A DNA stretch of 64,000 bases, from positions 62,001 to 126,000 of the forward strand of contig NZ_LMDJ01000005.1 of NCBI RefSeq assembly GCF_001425045.1. Direction: 5' to 3'. Under the pieces are notes generated by a model, which did not search any database, was not told the DNA's origin, and saw only the letters and a program-made list of their open reading frames with translations. Positions 8,255-17,165 of this stretch are shown piece by piece; the first letter of the stretch is position 1, and each line of letters starts with the position of its first letter. A program made the translations under genes and the position numbers. The stretch is from Massilia sp. Root351. Its GTDB lineage: Bacteria; Pseudomonadota; Gammaproteobacteria; Burkholderiales; Burkholderiaceae_D.

Positions 8255-9286
8255 TTAGCCCGCATGGGCGCTTGGGTTGATGAGCAATTGGTCCGGATTG
8301 CGGAGTGGCGCGGCGCCGGCTGGCCAGGTGCTCCAGCCAAGCCGCAGGCCGCTGCCGGCCCCGGCGCCCAGCCGCAACGGCGGGGTTTCTTCTTTTTTCA
8401 AGATCAGGCGCACGTCCCAGTCCAGGGCCGTGCCGGCGTAATTGCGCACCCAGGCCAGCAGGCGCTTCATGCTGTCGCCGCCGGGCAGCATGCGTTCATA
8501 GTCGGCAAAGCCCATCGGGCCGATGACGATGCGGAATTTGTTCTGGCAGTCCCATACCTTGCAACCGAGGACGGTGGACACGCCCAGCCGGTTGCCGTCC
8601 TCGGCGCGGCCGATGCGCGACTGGATCTCCGGCGGCAGCCGCATCCAGTGGCCGGTGAACTGCTCCACCGCCACCGGCAGCTTGAAATACTCGCGCAGGA
8701 TGGACACCAGGCCGGAGGCGGGCCGCGCATTATTGGCCAGCAGGCCGGCGAAATGCAGCTTGGCGAAGTCGCCGATGTCGTCGCGCTGGCGCAAGGCCGG
8801 CGCCCCGATGCCGAACAGGCTGCCGACGAACTCCGCATAGCGGTCGCCGTCTTCGCGGTCCAGGTTGATGGCCGGTTCCGCCTGCGCCCGCGCGCGGTAG
8901 AACAGCGACAGCATGCGGTGGTGGAACACGTCGAAAAAGGCCAGCAAGGTGCCGTCGCCGCCGTTGCGCAGGCGGTCGCGCGTGTATTCGGTGATGTGGA
9001 TGGGCAGCGGGCCGTTGGCGCCCAGCAGGCCAAAAAAATTCACCGCCAGGCGCGCGCGCGCGTCGGCGCCGTTCGAACCGCCGCGCAGGAACTGCCCCAG
9101 CGCGCCGGGGTGGAAGGTCAGCGACGGGTCCTGGCCGAAGCGCACCGCGTCGTCGCGCGGGCGCAGCGAAGCGCCGATGCGCGGCAGCTCCGGGTGCGCA
9201 TTCTCGATCAGCCGCAGCACCTGGAAAAAGTCCATGCGCGCAGCCTTGCGCTCCAGTTCCAGCTCGGTTTCTACAGGATCGCGCAT
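8255..9286 (-). CDS. tssG: T6SS baseplate protein TssG
   Basis: A 343-residue TssG (VasB/ImpH family). The N-terminal FFQVLRLIE segment, the later NFFGLLGANGPLP block and the TRDRLRNGGDG block are typical. TssG forms the baseplate wedge with TssE, TssF and TssK. The ATG at 9286 has a GGGGGG stretch just before it and overlaps the end of tssF by 16 bases, implying translational coupling. A longer frame runs upstream but overlaps tssF and has no TssG-like sequence. Confidence 0.93.
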   Translation of the reverse strand: MRDPVETELELERKAARMDFFQVLRLIENAHPELPRIGASLRPRDDAVRFGQDPSLTFHPGALGQFLRGGSNGADARARLAVNFFGLLGANGPLPIHITEYTRDRLRNGGDGTLLAFFDVFHHRMLSLFYRARAQAEPAINLDREDGDRYAEFVGSLFGIGAPALRQRDDIGDFAKLHFAGLLANNARPASGLVSILREYFKLPVAVEQFTGHWMRLPPEIQSRIGRAEDGNRLGVSTVLGCKVWDCQNKFRIVIGPMGFADYERMLPGGDSMKRLLAWVRNYAGTALDWDVRLILKKEETPPLRLGAGAGSGLRLGWSTWPAGAAPLRNPDQLLINPSAHAG

Positions 9287-11148
9287 GCGCCCCCCTTGGC
9301 CGGCCAGCGCATGATCTCGCCGCGCCCGATGGTGCGCACCACCGTCTCGGTGAAGGAGTTGATGGACACATACTGCGCGAAGAACTGCGCCAGCACGCCG
9401 CCCAGCAGGAAGGCGCCGGTGCCCTCGAAGGCCGCGTCGTCCAGCGTGACGGTCACCTGCAGGCCGCGCCCGAAGGTGATCGGGCCCGGCGACGGCATGC
9501 GGCGCGTGATGCTGGCGGTGCCGATCGACTGCACGCCTTCGATCTGGCGCTGTCCGTTCAGGTCGCCCACATGGCAGTACAGCGACAGCATTTCGCGCAG
9601 CGCCACCGCGCCCTGGCGCGCGTCGCTGTCGGTCAGCGACAGGTAGTTGAGCGACAGGTGGTTCAGCAGGCGCCAAGCCACCGCGCCTTCGGCGAACGAG
9701 GCGTGCGGCTGGCTGGGGCCGGCCAGGCAGCGCACCGCCGTGACGGGCGCGCCGGATTCCAGGATGAAATCGGTCTTGCCCACGCCCAGCGGCATGGACA
9801 GCGGCAGGTCGCGGTTGGTGCACCAGACCGACAGGCCGAGCTGGCGCAGGTCGCTGCGGTACGGCGCCTTGGCCGCGTCCACGATGGAAATGAAGGTTTC
9901 GCTGCCGATGTAGCTCGAGCGCGGACCGACCTTGCGCTGGCGCTGCGAGATCAGGCGCGGCTCGCGCCGCACATGGTAGAAGGCCTTGTCCTGGTGCAGG
10001 CCGCCGATATCCTTGGCGGTGTAGAAAGGCCGGAACGCCTGCTCGGCGTTGGGGCCGGTGCCGTAGCCGGTCACCTCGTCGATCTGGAACACCTCGAAGT
10101 CCATCGGCCGGGTGCGGTCCACCAGCACGTGGTACTCGAACTCGTCGCCGCTGACGTTGATGCGGTCGGCGCGGCGCTGGAACAGGTTGATGGCCGGCGT
10201 GCAGTTGAGCGCGAAGTTGGACGCGTCCAGCATTTGCTCCAGCAGCGCGTCGCCCTTGTTGAGCAGGATCACCAGTTCCACCTCGGTTTCCGCGCAGCGG
10301 CCCAGCGCCTGCTGCAGGCCGCGCAGCTCGACGAACTGGAAGCGCTGCGGGAAGGCGAAATACTCCTGCAGCAGGCGGTAGCCCTGGAAGGTGCGGCGCC
10401 CGCTCGGCAGCAGCGCCTCGTCCTCGCTGAAGCCCAGCGGCGCCACGGCGCTTCTCGGCAGCAGCGTACTGGCGCTGGCCGAGGCCACCAGCACCCCTTC
10501 CACGCTGCCCAGGATGCGTTCATAAATCTTCACCGGCATCTCGTCGCTGCCGCGCAGGTTCAGTGCCAGGCGATCCAGCGGCAAGGCGCGGAACGGCACG
10601 CCGCCGGCCGTGCGCAGTTTCAGGCGGATGCCGGCCTTGACGCTGCCCGGCAGCGCCGCGCCGTTCCCGGCACCAGCGCCGAACAATGCGCCGCTGTGCG
10701 TGAAGAACTTGGCTTCCAGCAGTTCCACCGGCCACATGGTCACGTCGTGCGCGGTGCGGTATTCGCAGGCGGTCGTGTCGCCCTTGCCCAGCACGCTGCG
10801 CATGGCGGTGCCGCGCGGCACCACGTAGCCCTGCTTGAGCGCGGGATTGCCCAGGTCCGGCTGCAGCTGCACCACCGCCATCGACGGCGTGGGCGCCAGG
10901 AAGTGCGGGTACACCAGCTCGGACATGTGCTGCGTAAAGCGCGGGAACTCGGCGTCGATCTTCATCTGCACGCGCGCGGCCAGGAAGCTGAAGCCTTCCA
11001 GCAGGCGCTCCACGTAGGGGTCGGCGCAGTCGAAGCCTTCCAGGCCCAGGCGGCCGGCTATCTTGGGATACTCCTTGGCGAACTCGCCGCCCACTTCGCG
11101 CAGGTGCTGCAGTTCCTGGCTGTAATAGCGCAGCAGGCGCGGATTCAT
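9271..11148 (-). CDS. tssF: T6SS baseplate protein TssF
   Basis: A 625-residue TssF (VasA/ImpG family), a normal length. It begins with the family pattern LLRYYSQELQHLRE, then EFAKEYPKIAGRL and DPYVERLLEGFSFL, which are hallmarks of TssF N-termini. TssF pairs with TssG in the baseplate that docks on the membrane complex and starts tube and sheath assembly. Its ATG overlaps the tssE stop as ATGA, and its end overlaps tssG. Confidence 0.95.
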   Translation of the reverse strand: MNPRLLRYYSQELQHLREVGGEFAKEYPKIAGRLGLEGFDCADPYVERLLEGFSFLAARVQMKIDAEFPRFTQHMSELVYPHFLAPTPSMAVVQLQPDLGNPALKQGYVVPRGTAMRSVLGKGDTTACEYRTAHDVTMWPVELLEAKFFTHSGALFGAGAGNGAALPGSVKAGIRLKLRTAGGVPFRALPLDRLALNLRGSDEMPVKIYERILGSVEGVLVASASASTLLPRSAVAPLGFSEDEALLPSGRRTFQGYRLLQEYFAFPQRFQFVELRGLQQALGRCAETEVELVILLNKGDALLEQMLDASNFALNCTPAINLFQRRADRINVSGDEFEYHVLVDRTRPMDFEVFQIDEVTGYGTGPNAEQAFRPFYTAKDIGGLHQDKAFYHVRREPRLISQRQRKVGPRSSYIGSETFISIVDAAKAPYRSDLRQLGLSVWCTNRDLPLSMPLGVGKTDFILESGAPVTAVRCLAGPSQPHASFAEGAVAWRLLNHLSLNYLSLTDSDARQGAVALREMLSLYCHVGDLNGQRQIEGVQSIGTASITRRMPSPGPITFGRGLQVTVTLDDAAFEGTGAFLLGGVLAQFFAQYVSINSFTETVVRTIGRGEIMRWPAKGGACAIL

Positions 11149-11660
11149 GCCGCCGATCCCTTGCCGGAAGTGTTCTCCGTCACGCGGATGCTGGCGCGGT
11201 CCACGTCCAGTTCAGTTTTCAGGTACAGCCGTTCCGGGTAAGGTTGCGCCCACATATCGCCTTCGATTTCAAACATGATGGTGTTGCGGTCCGACTCGGC
11301 CGGCACCGCCTTGACGGTCACCGAGGCCCGTATCAGGCGCGGCTCGAAGTCCCAGATGGCCTGGCGGATGCCGCGTTCCAGCTCGGTCAGGTTCATGCCC
11401 GCCACGGAGATGCCGGAGATGTCCGGCATGCCGTAGTTGACCACGGAGTTGGCCACGTGCGGCAGCTTTTGGTGCTCGGTGACGGACAGCAGATTGGTGG
11501 TATTGAGCAGCCAGGCCAGGTCGCGCAGCACGCTCTCGCGCAGCGTGCGCAGCGACAGCACGCGCCGCTCGCGCGACTCGACGCTGCTCTCCGGCTCGTC
11601 GTCGGTCAGGCGGTCCAGCAGCGAAGGCTGGAGCCGCTCGCGTGGCGCCAGTTCAGCCAT
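11145..11660 (-). CDS. tssE: T6SS baseplate protein TssE (gp25-like)
   Basis: A 171-residue member of the gp25/lysozyme-like baseplate family. The N-terminus has the TssE-type PSLLDRLTDDEP segment; the C-terminal half has the gp25 pattern with NYGMPDISG and IRQAIWDFEPRL. TssE is the wedge component that contacts the sheath base. The ATG at 11660 is preferred to a TTG seven codons upstream because it gives the standard N-terminus. The gene overlaps tagJ by 8 bases and tssF by 4, so the three are tightly coupled. Confidence 0.93.
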   Translation of the reverse strand: MAELAPRERLQPSLLDRLTDDEPESSVESRERRVLSLRTLRESVLRDLAWLLNTTNLLSVTEHQKLPHVANSVVNYGMPDISGISVAGMNLTELERGIRQAIWDFEPRLIRASVTVKAVPAESDRNTIMFEIEGDMWAQPYPERLYLKTELDVDRASIRVTENTSGKGSAA

Positions 11661-12459
11661 TGCCGCCGGCGGCGCCGTCAACGCCGTCGAGTTCGATGCT
11701 GCGCACGTCCATCAGCGCGTAGTCGGCCGCGTCGGTGGCGAACATGCGCTGGCCCAGTCCCACGCCGTCCTCGCGCCATTCGGTGCGGCGCGCCAGCAGC
11801 AGCGCGTCGTCGGCGCCCTCGCGCACCGTGCCGGCGTAGCGCGTCGGGATCAGCCCGACCGTGCTGGCGCCGTTGGTCCAGGTGAAGGTGGCCGGCATCC
11901 ACACCTTGTCGCGCAGGTCGGCCGGCGCTTCGATTTCGATGCGGCTCACATGCTGTACCGGCACCCAGATGTAGCGCCCGTTCATGATCACCTCCAGCAC
12001 CGGGCCGATGCGCGCGTCGGCGTCGGCCAGCCAGGCGAAGGCTTCGCCGTTGATGCGGCCGGCACTGGCCGGTGCGTCCTCGAAGGCGCGCGCGCGGGCC
12101 TGCGCGCCGGCGGCGGCATTGCCCTCGCCTTCCAGCTTGAGCGCCTCGGCAACCAGGGCGATCCACGCCACCGGTTCGCCGAACACCACGGGCACGCGTT
12201 TGCCGGCAAAGATTTCATCGCGCAGCGCCTCGCACTGGATCGCTTCGCGGTAGGTTTGCGCCATCGGCAAGGTGGCCGCATCCAGCTCGGCGGCCACGTT
12301 CAGTTGCGTCAGTGCGCGGTTCCACTGGCCCTGCACGCAGAGCAGCTGGAACAGGAAAGTTCGGAGTTTCGCGTTGGAGGGGTCTTTACGGATCTGGCCT
12401 TGCAGCGCGGTGAGCGCCTCGCCAAGCCGGCCTTCGGAAATGAGCTGTTGCGCGTCCAT
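11653..12459 (-). CDS. tagJ: T6SS accessory protein TagJ (ImpE family)
   Basis: A 268-residue ImpE/TagJ protein. The N-terminal half is TPR-like (GRLGEALTALQGQIRKDP, then FLFQLLCVQGQWNRAL), the C-terminal half is the ImpE domain. In other bacteria TagJ binds TssB and may help ClpV recycle sheaths. No Shine-Dalgarno is visible before the ATG, although the gene follows hcp by 65 bases. Confidence 0.9.
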   Translation of the reverse strand: MDAQQLISEGRLGEALTALQGQIRKDPSNAKLRTFLFQLLCVQGQWNRALTQLNVAAELDAATLPMAQTYREAIQCEALRDEIFAGKRVPVVFGEPVAWIALVAEALKLEGEGNAAAGAQARARAFEDAPASAGRINGEAFAWLADADARIGPVLEVIMNGRYIWVPVQHVSRIEIEAPADLRDKVWMPATFTWTNGASTVGLIPTRYAGTVREGADDALLLARRTEWREDGVGLGQRMFATDAADYALMDVRSIELDGVDGAAGGNG

Positions 12460-12524
12460 AAGGAGCCCTGAGATAAAACGAGAGGAGAAAAAAGCCGGGG
12501 CGCACAGGCCCCGGCAGCTTGCGA

Positions 12525-13016
12525 TTACTTGGCGATGTTGCCGGCGATGTCCCAGTTGAACACGCCGCCCGAAGCGGTAACGCCTTTTTCGTTCTGCAGG
12601 AAGTACTCGAACTTCACTTCAGCGAAGTTCAGGCTGACGTTCTCGGTCAGGCGGTCCTCGCCGCCGCTGCCGCCGGTCGATACCGAGGTCACCAGCACCT
12701 TGGTCATGGTCAGTTCCAGGTACTTCTGCTGTCCCTCGCCGGCTTTGCGCACCAGCAGCTTGGCCACCGGAATGTGCGCGCCTTTGGCCAGCGCGATCAG
12801 CAGGGCCGGCGAAGCCTTGTCCAGGTATTTGGTGATCGAGATATCCTGGAAGTTGGCCTTGCCTGCGCCGCCGCCGCCGCCGGCGTGGAAGGAACCGGAG
12901 TTGGACGCGCCCCAGCTCCATGCCAGCACGTCGATATCGCCGGCTGCTTTTTGCGCGCTATCCTGGGTTTCGCCTTTGATCGTGGCGCCCAGGTTCAGGA
13001 ACATGTCTACTGCCAT
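12525..13016 (-). CDS. hcp: T6SS tube protein Hcp (TssD)
   Basis: A 163-residue Hcp, the hexameric ring protein that stacks into the inner tube fired by the T6SS. The N-terminal MAVDMFLNL, the IDVLAWSWG segment and the C-terminal FDxNxN-like NVSLNFAEVKFEY region are characteristic of Hcp1-type proteins. An AGGAGA ribosome site lies ahead of the ATG. It lies between tssC and tagJ, with gaps of 40 and 65 bases. Confidence 0.95.
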   Translation of the reverse strand: MAVDMFLNLGATIKGETQDSAQKAAGDIDVLAWSWGASNSGSFHAGGGGGAGKANFQDISITKYLDKASPALLIALAKGAHIPVAKLLVRKAGEGQQKYLELTMTKVLVTSVSTGGSGGEDRLTENVSLNFAEVKFEYFLQNEKGVTASGGVFNWDIAGNIAK

Positions 13017-13056
13017 TTTTATTCTCCTAGTGTGTGTGGACTACAAACTGTAAAAA

Positions 13057-14547
13057 TCAACCGCCTTTGGCCGACGGCAGCTTGGACACCAACCGCAGCG
13101 ACACGGTCAGGCCTTCCAGCTGGTAGTGCGGGCGCAGGAAGAACTTGGAGGTGTAGTAGCCTGGATTGCCTTCCACTTCCTCGAGGATCACTTCGGCCGC
13201 CGCCAATGGCTTCATCGCCTTGGTTCCTTCGCTGGAGTTGGCCGGGTCGCCGTCGACGTAACGGTTGATCCAGTTGCTCAGCCAGCGTTCCATCTCATCG
13301 CGCCCCTTGAAGGAACCGATCTTGTCACGCACGATGCATTTCAGGTAATGCGCAAAGCGGCAGGTGGCGAACAGGTACGGCAGGCGCGCGCCCAGGTTGG
13401 CGTTGGCGGTGGCGTCCGGGTCGTCGTACTCGGCCGGCTTGTGCAGCGACTGCGCGCCGATGAAGGCGGCGAAATCGGTGTTCTTCTTGTGCACCAGCGG
13501 CATGAAGCCGTTGGCCGCCAGCTCCGCTTCGCGGCGGTCCGAGATGGCGATCTCGGTCGGGCATTGCATGGCCACGCCGCCGTCGTCGGTCGGGAAGCTG
13601 TGCACCGGCAGCCCTTCGACCGCGCCGCCGGACTCGATGCCGCGGATGCGCGAGCACCAGCCGTATTCCTTGAAGGAGCGGTTGATGTTGACCGCCATGG
13701 CGTAGGCCGCGTTGGCCCAGGTGTAGTTCTTGCTGCCGGCGGCCGAAGTGTCTTCCTCGAAGTCGAACGCTTCCACCGGGTCGGTCTTGGCGCCGTAAGG
13801 CTGGCGCGCCAGGAAGCGCGGCATGGCCAGACCGACGTAGCGCGCATCCTCGGACTCGCGGAACGAACGCCAGGCGGCATGTTCCGGGGTCTGGAAGATC
13901 TTGGTCAGGTCACGCGGGTTCGACAGCTCCTGCCACGATTCCATCAGCATCACCGACGGTGCGGCAGCGGCGATCAGCGGCGCGTGCGCGGCCGCGGCGA
14001 TCTTCGCCATGCCGGACAGCAGCTCGACGTCGGGCGCGCTGTTGTCGAAGTAGTAGTCGGCCACGATGGAGCCGAACGGCTCGCCGCCGAACTGGCCGAA
14101 CTCTTCTTCGTACATTTTCTTGAAGATCGGGCTCTGGTCCCAGGCCGTGCCCTTGAACTTCTTCAGCGTCTTGCCCAGGTCGTTCTTCGAGATGTTCATC
14201 ACGCGGATCTTCAGCGCTTCATCGGTCTCGGTGTTGTTGACCAGGTGGTGCAGGCCGCGCCAGGCGCCTTCCAGCTTCTGGAACTCGTCGGTGTGCATGA
14301 TCAGGTTGATCTGCTCGGTGAGCTTCTTGTCCAGCGCCGCGATCAGGCCCTCGATGGTGCCCAGCACGTCGTTCGAAATCAGGTTGGTGCCGCTCAGCGC
14401 CTGCTCGGCCAGCGTCTTGACCGCGTTCTCGACCGCTTCCTTGGCCTTGTCCGATTGCGGCTTGAACTCCTTCTGCAGCAAGCTGCCGAAGTCGCTCATT
14501 TCCAGGGTGCCGGTGGCGCCTTGTTGTGCTTCAGTGATCTGTGCCAT
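13057..14547 (-). CDS. tssC: T6SS sheath large subunit TssC
   Basis: A 496-residue TssC (VipB/ImpC), full length. Family blocks include LEGAWRGLHHLV, EFGQFGGEPFGSIVADY, PRFLARQPYG followed by FDFEED, and a C-terminal region with LRPHYQLEGLTVSLRLVSKLP that completes the gp18-like fold. With TssB it forms the contractile sheath. The ATG at 14547 has GGAGG upstream and is preferred to a TTG one codon earlier. The paralogue at 1-1240 lacks the C-terminal part present here. Confidence 0.97.
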   Translation of the reverse strand: MAQITEAQQGATGTLEMSDFGSLLQKEFKPQSDKAKEAVENAVKTLAEQALSGTNLISNDVLGTIEGLIAALDKKLTEQINLIMHTDEFQKLEGAWRGLHHLVNNTETDEALKIRVMNISKNDLGKTLKKFKGTAWDQSPIFKKMYEEEFGQFGGEPFGSIVADYYFDNSAPDVELLSGMAKIAAAAHAPLIAAAAPSVMLMESWQELSNPRDLTKIFQTPEHAAWRSFRESEDARYVGLAMPRFLARQPYGAKTDPVEAFDFEEDTSAAGSKNYTWANAAYAMAVNINRSFKEYGWCSRIRGIESGGAVEGLPVHSFPTDDGGVAMQCPTEIAISDRREAELAANGFMPLVHKKNTDFAAFIGAQSLHKPAEYDDPDATANANLGARLPYLFATCRFAHYLKCIVRDKIGSFKGRDEMERWLSNWINRYVDGDPANSSEGTKAMKPLAAAEVILEEVEGNPGYYTSKFFLRPHYQLEGLTVSLRLVSKLPSAKGG

Positions 14548-14562
14548 CAATTCCTCCGTCGA

Positions 14563-15063
14563 TTATTCTTGCGGCTTCGGTGCCGAGGTCAGGGCCTGCA
14601 TCAGGGCCGGTTCGGCCAGCAGCTTGCCGATCAGCTCTTCGGCGCCGGTTTTGCCGTCCATATAGGTCAGCAGGTTGGACAGCTGGCCGCGCGCTTCGAG
14701 CAGCTTGTTCAGCGATTCCACCTTGCGCGCCACGGCGGCCGGGGTGAAGTCGTCCATGCTCTCGAAGGTCATGTCGACCGCCATATTGCCCTCGCCGGTC
14801 AGCGTGTTGGGCACTTGCACCGCGATGCGCGGCTTCATCGATTTCAGGCGTTCGTCGAAGTTGTCGACGTCGATCTCCAGGAATTTGCGGTCCGCCACCG
14901 GCGCCAGCGGATCGGCCGGCTGGCCGGACAAGTCGGCCAGCACGCCCATCACGAAGGGCAACTGCACGCTTTTTTCCGCGCCGTAGACTTCCACGTCGTA
15001 TTCGATCTGCACGCGCGGCGCGCGGTTGCGCGCGATGAACTTCTGGCTACTTTCTTTGCCCAC
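14563..15063 (-). CDS. tssB: T6SS sheath small subunit TssB
   Basis: A 166-residue TssB (VipA/ImpB). It shows the usual NRAPRVQIEYDVE start, the FVMGVLADLSG motif and the FESMDDFTPAAVARKV block. It pairs with TssC to build the sheath, and its C-terminal helix is the usual contact point of ClpV and TagJ. The start is GTG at 15063, supported by a strong AGGAGG about eight bases upstream. It lies 15 bases before tssC and 56 after tssA. Confidence 0.95.
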   Translation of the reverse strand: MGKESSQKFIARNRAPRVQIEYDVEVYGAEKSVQLPFVMGVLADLSGQPADPLAPVADRKFLEIDVDNFDERLKSMKPRIAVQVPNTLTGEGNMAVDMTFESMDDFTPAAVARKVESLNKLLEARGQLSNLLTYMDGKTGAEELIGKLLAEPALMQALTSAPKPQE

Positions 15064-15119
15064 GATTTACTCCTCCTAGTGATAGAAACGACCCGGTTTG
15101 CTGCCTGGTACTCTCGAAT

Positions 15120-16187
15120 TTAATATTCGCTCTGCTGTGATTCTTCTTCACGCGGGCCGCTGACCACCAGCAGCTGCGTCATGCCGTCCGGCGCCAGGTC
15201 CTCCATGATTTCGAAGAAGTTCTTCGGAACCAGGCGCTTGGCGCGCTCCAGCAACAAAGGTACGGGACTGGACGGCTCGTACTGCTGGTAATACTTGTTA
15301 ATCTTGTCGAGCATGCGGATCACATCGGCCCGGCTGGTGACGTCGCCGCTGATGGCGGCGGCGCGCGTGCCGCCCTTGCCGGCAGCTGCGCCGCCGGAGA
15401 CTGCGTCGGCATCCTCGCCTTCCGCTTCGCCCTCGGCAGCAGCGCCTCCGGCGCGCTCGCCGCCGCCCTGCCCGGCGAAGAAATCGCGGCCGCGCCGCAA
15501 CAGGCGCACCAGGGCATCCAGGTTCAGCGCCTGCGAACTGCCCACCTGGCGCACCAGGGTCACCTCGATCTGCGTCACGCTGTCGCAGGCGGCAGCCAGG
15601 CCGGCGCTGCTGGCGGCCACCCGTTCGGGATCGGCGTCCTGCAGCGCGGCGGCAATCGAATGCAGCTCGACCTTGCTCTCGCCTTCGGCTGGCTGCAGTT
15701 CGCCGTTGGCCACTTCCAGCGTGCGCAGCGACAGCGGCCCCAGTCCGGGCAGCATCAGCAGCGTGGCCTCTTTCACTTCGCGCAGGAAGGCGTTGTCGGC
15801 CAGCGTGGCCAGGGAGTTAATGCGCAGCATGGGGTCCATGCCGTCGTCGGGGTCGAGCTGGGGATGGACGCTGTCCCAGCGCTGCTCCAGCAGCCGCTCG
15901 ATCAGCGCCAGGCCGTTGGCCAGGCCGGGCATGCCCTCAAGCGCGAGCAGCGCGCGCGCCAGCGACACCGCCAGCCGCAGGTCGCGGCTGCGCTCCAGCA
16001 AACCGGCAGCCAGGCGCTTGACCACCTTCCATTCGGGAGGCACGGCCGGGGTGATGGTGTCGCCATACTGAACCTCGGGTTTGCCCAGGATGGCCTGTTC
16101 GAGCTCCAGGAATTCCGGGTCGTACTCGAGATTGGGACCGCAGGGCGCATCCGCCTCCACGTCCACCAGCAAAGAATCAATATCCAC
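15120..16187 (-). CDS. tssA: T6SS assembly protein TssA
   Basis: A 355-residue TssA with the ImpA N-terminal domain (CGPNLEYDPEFLELEQA near residues 16-33) and a C-terminal part ending in the family pattern RAKRLVPKNFFEIMEDLAPDG. An Ala/Gly/Glu-rich linker lies around residues 235-270. TssA primes and caps growing sheaths. The likely start is GTG at 16187, with AAGG about 10 bases upstream; no ATG fits. It is the first gene of the minus-strand tss operon, so its promoter should lie in the AT-rich 16188-16315 gap. Confidence 0.92.
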   Translation of the reverse strand: MDIDSLLVDVEADAPCGPNLEYDPEFLELEQAILGKPEVQYGDTITPAVPPEWKVVKRLAAGLLERSRDLRLAVSLARALLALEGMPGLANGLALIERLLEQRWDSVHPQLDPDDGMDPMLRINSLATLADNAFLREVKEATLLMLPGLGPLSLRTLEVANGELQPAEGESKVELHSIAAALQDADPERVAASSAGLAAACDSVTQIEVTLVRQVGSSQALNLDALVRLLRRGRDFFAGQGGGERAGGAAAEGEAEGEDADAVSGGAAAGKGGTRAAAISGDVTSRADVIRMLDKINKYYQQYEPSSPVPLLLERAKRLVPKNFFEIMEDLAPDGMTQLLVVSGPREEESQQSEY

Positions 16188-16315
16188 TCCACCACCCTTG
16201 GCAATCAGTCCAGTTTTCGACCACGACTATACTAGAATTTCCAAAAAATATTGCAGAAAATAATTCTTTTTTGTCACGCATTTGTTGGTCTAAATATATT
16301 GCAAGATGCGCCGCG
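16188..16315. promoter_or_regulatory. AT-rich gap upstream of tssA, probable tss operon promoter region
   Basis: This 128-base gap between tssA and the first kinase gene is clearly more AT-rich than its surroundings, with A and T runs. Read on the minus strand, TATAGT (16226-16231) could be a -10 element about 40 bases before the tssA start. No convincing -35 partner was found. The region is the logical place for the tss operon promoter, but no specific regulator site is identified. Confidence 0.35.
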
Positions 16316-17068
16316 TTATGCATAAGTCATCGCAAGGATGGCGTCCCGGAATTCGCTCGCATGCTGATAGCGGCCGGACGGGTTTTTAGCCAGTCCGCAC
16401 GCCAGCAGCGGCTCGAAAGCGCGCAGCGCCGGCGGCAGCGGCGGCGGCGCTTCCAGCAGCACTTGCTGCATCAGCTGGAACGGCGTGCCTTCGTAGGGCC
16501 GGCGGCCGGCAAGCATCTGGTACAGCACCACGGCGGCGGCAAACAGGTCGCTGCGGCAGTCGGCCTGGCCGCGCATCTGCTCCGGCGCCATGTAGCCGGG
16601 CGTGCCGTGCGCGCTGCCGGCGCCGGCCGGGCTGGCCAGGCCGAAGTCGGAGATCTTCAGCTTGCCCTTGGCATCGAGCAGCAGGTTCGAAGGCTTGATG
16701 TCGCGATGCACCACGCCGTGGCCGTGCGCATACGCCAAGCCGTCGAGCAACTGTGCCATCCACGCCACGGCGCGCACCGGCGGCAGCGGCCCGGCTTGCA
16801 GCAGCGCGGGCAGCGACGGCCCATCCATATACTCGAGGGCGATATAGGGAACGGCGTGCGCGCCGCCCAGGCCGGCGCCGGCCTCCAGCACCGCCACAAT
16901 GCAGGGATGGCGCACGCCGACAGGCGGAAAAGCAGGCGGCGGCGCCAGCTTCAGCGCCACCTGCCGGCCTTCCGGGCTGTCGGCCAGCCACACGCCCGGA
17001 GCCAGCGCGCGCCGCAGCAGGTAGCCGCCGGAATGGCCCGGCACCACGCTACCGATATTTATTTGCAT
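16316..17068 (-). CDS. Small Ser/Thr protein kinase (PpkA-like kinase domain)
   Basis: A 250-residue Hanks-type kinase with little beyond the kinase fold. Catalytic features are present: VALKL with the ATP-binding Lys (K40), HRDIKPSN (121-128) and DFG (141-143), then GTPGYMAPEQ. The usual GxGxxG loop near residues 18-28 is degenerate. There is no transmembrane segment or sensor domain. T6SS clusters often use a PpkA kinase to control firing by threonine phosphorylation, and this gene lies directly upstream of tssA on the same strand. The link to the T6SS is inferred from position. Confidence 0.88.
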   Translation of the reverse strand: MQINIGSVVPGHSGGYLLRRALAPGVWLADSPEGRQVALKLAPPPAFPPVGVRHPCIVAVLEAGAGLGGAHAVPYIALEYMDGPSLPALLQAGPLPPVRAVAWMAQLLDGLAYAHGHGVVHRDIKPSNLLLDAKGKLKISDFGLASPAGAGSAHGTPGYMAPEQMRGQADCRSDLFAAAVVLYQMLAGRRPYEGTPFQLMQQVLLEAPPPLPPALRAFEPLLACGLAKNPSGRYQHASEFRDAILAMTYA

Positions 17069-17165
17069 GGGCGCTGGATAACAAGGTTGTCATTCGCTTA
17101 TCATACGACGAGACGTTTCTGCTATAAACTGAATCTTTCGTTTGTCCCACACCACACATAGCCAC

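Noticed and set aside
6042..8258. A 738-residue open frame opposite clpV
   Set aside because: Composition of a codon-bias shadow (rich in R, Q, H, G); no start signal or domain; clpV is certain.
8255..9823. A 522-residue version of TssG
   Set aside because: The extra N-terminal part overlaps tssF and is shadow sequence; the ATG at 9286 has a ribosome site.
1..16187. A prophage tail region
   Set aside because: TssB/C/E/F/G resemble phage tail parts, but ClpV, TssA, TagJ and Hcp show a T6SS; no phage capsid, terminase, integrase or lysis genes are seen.
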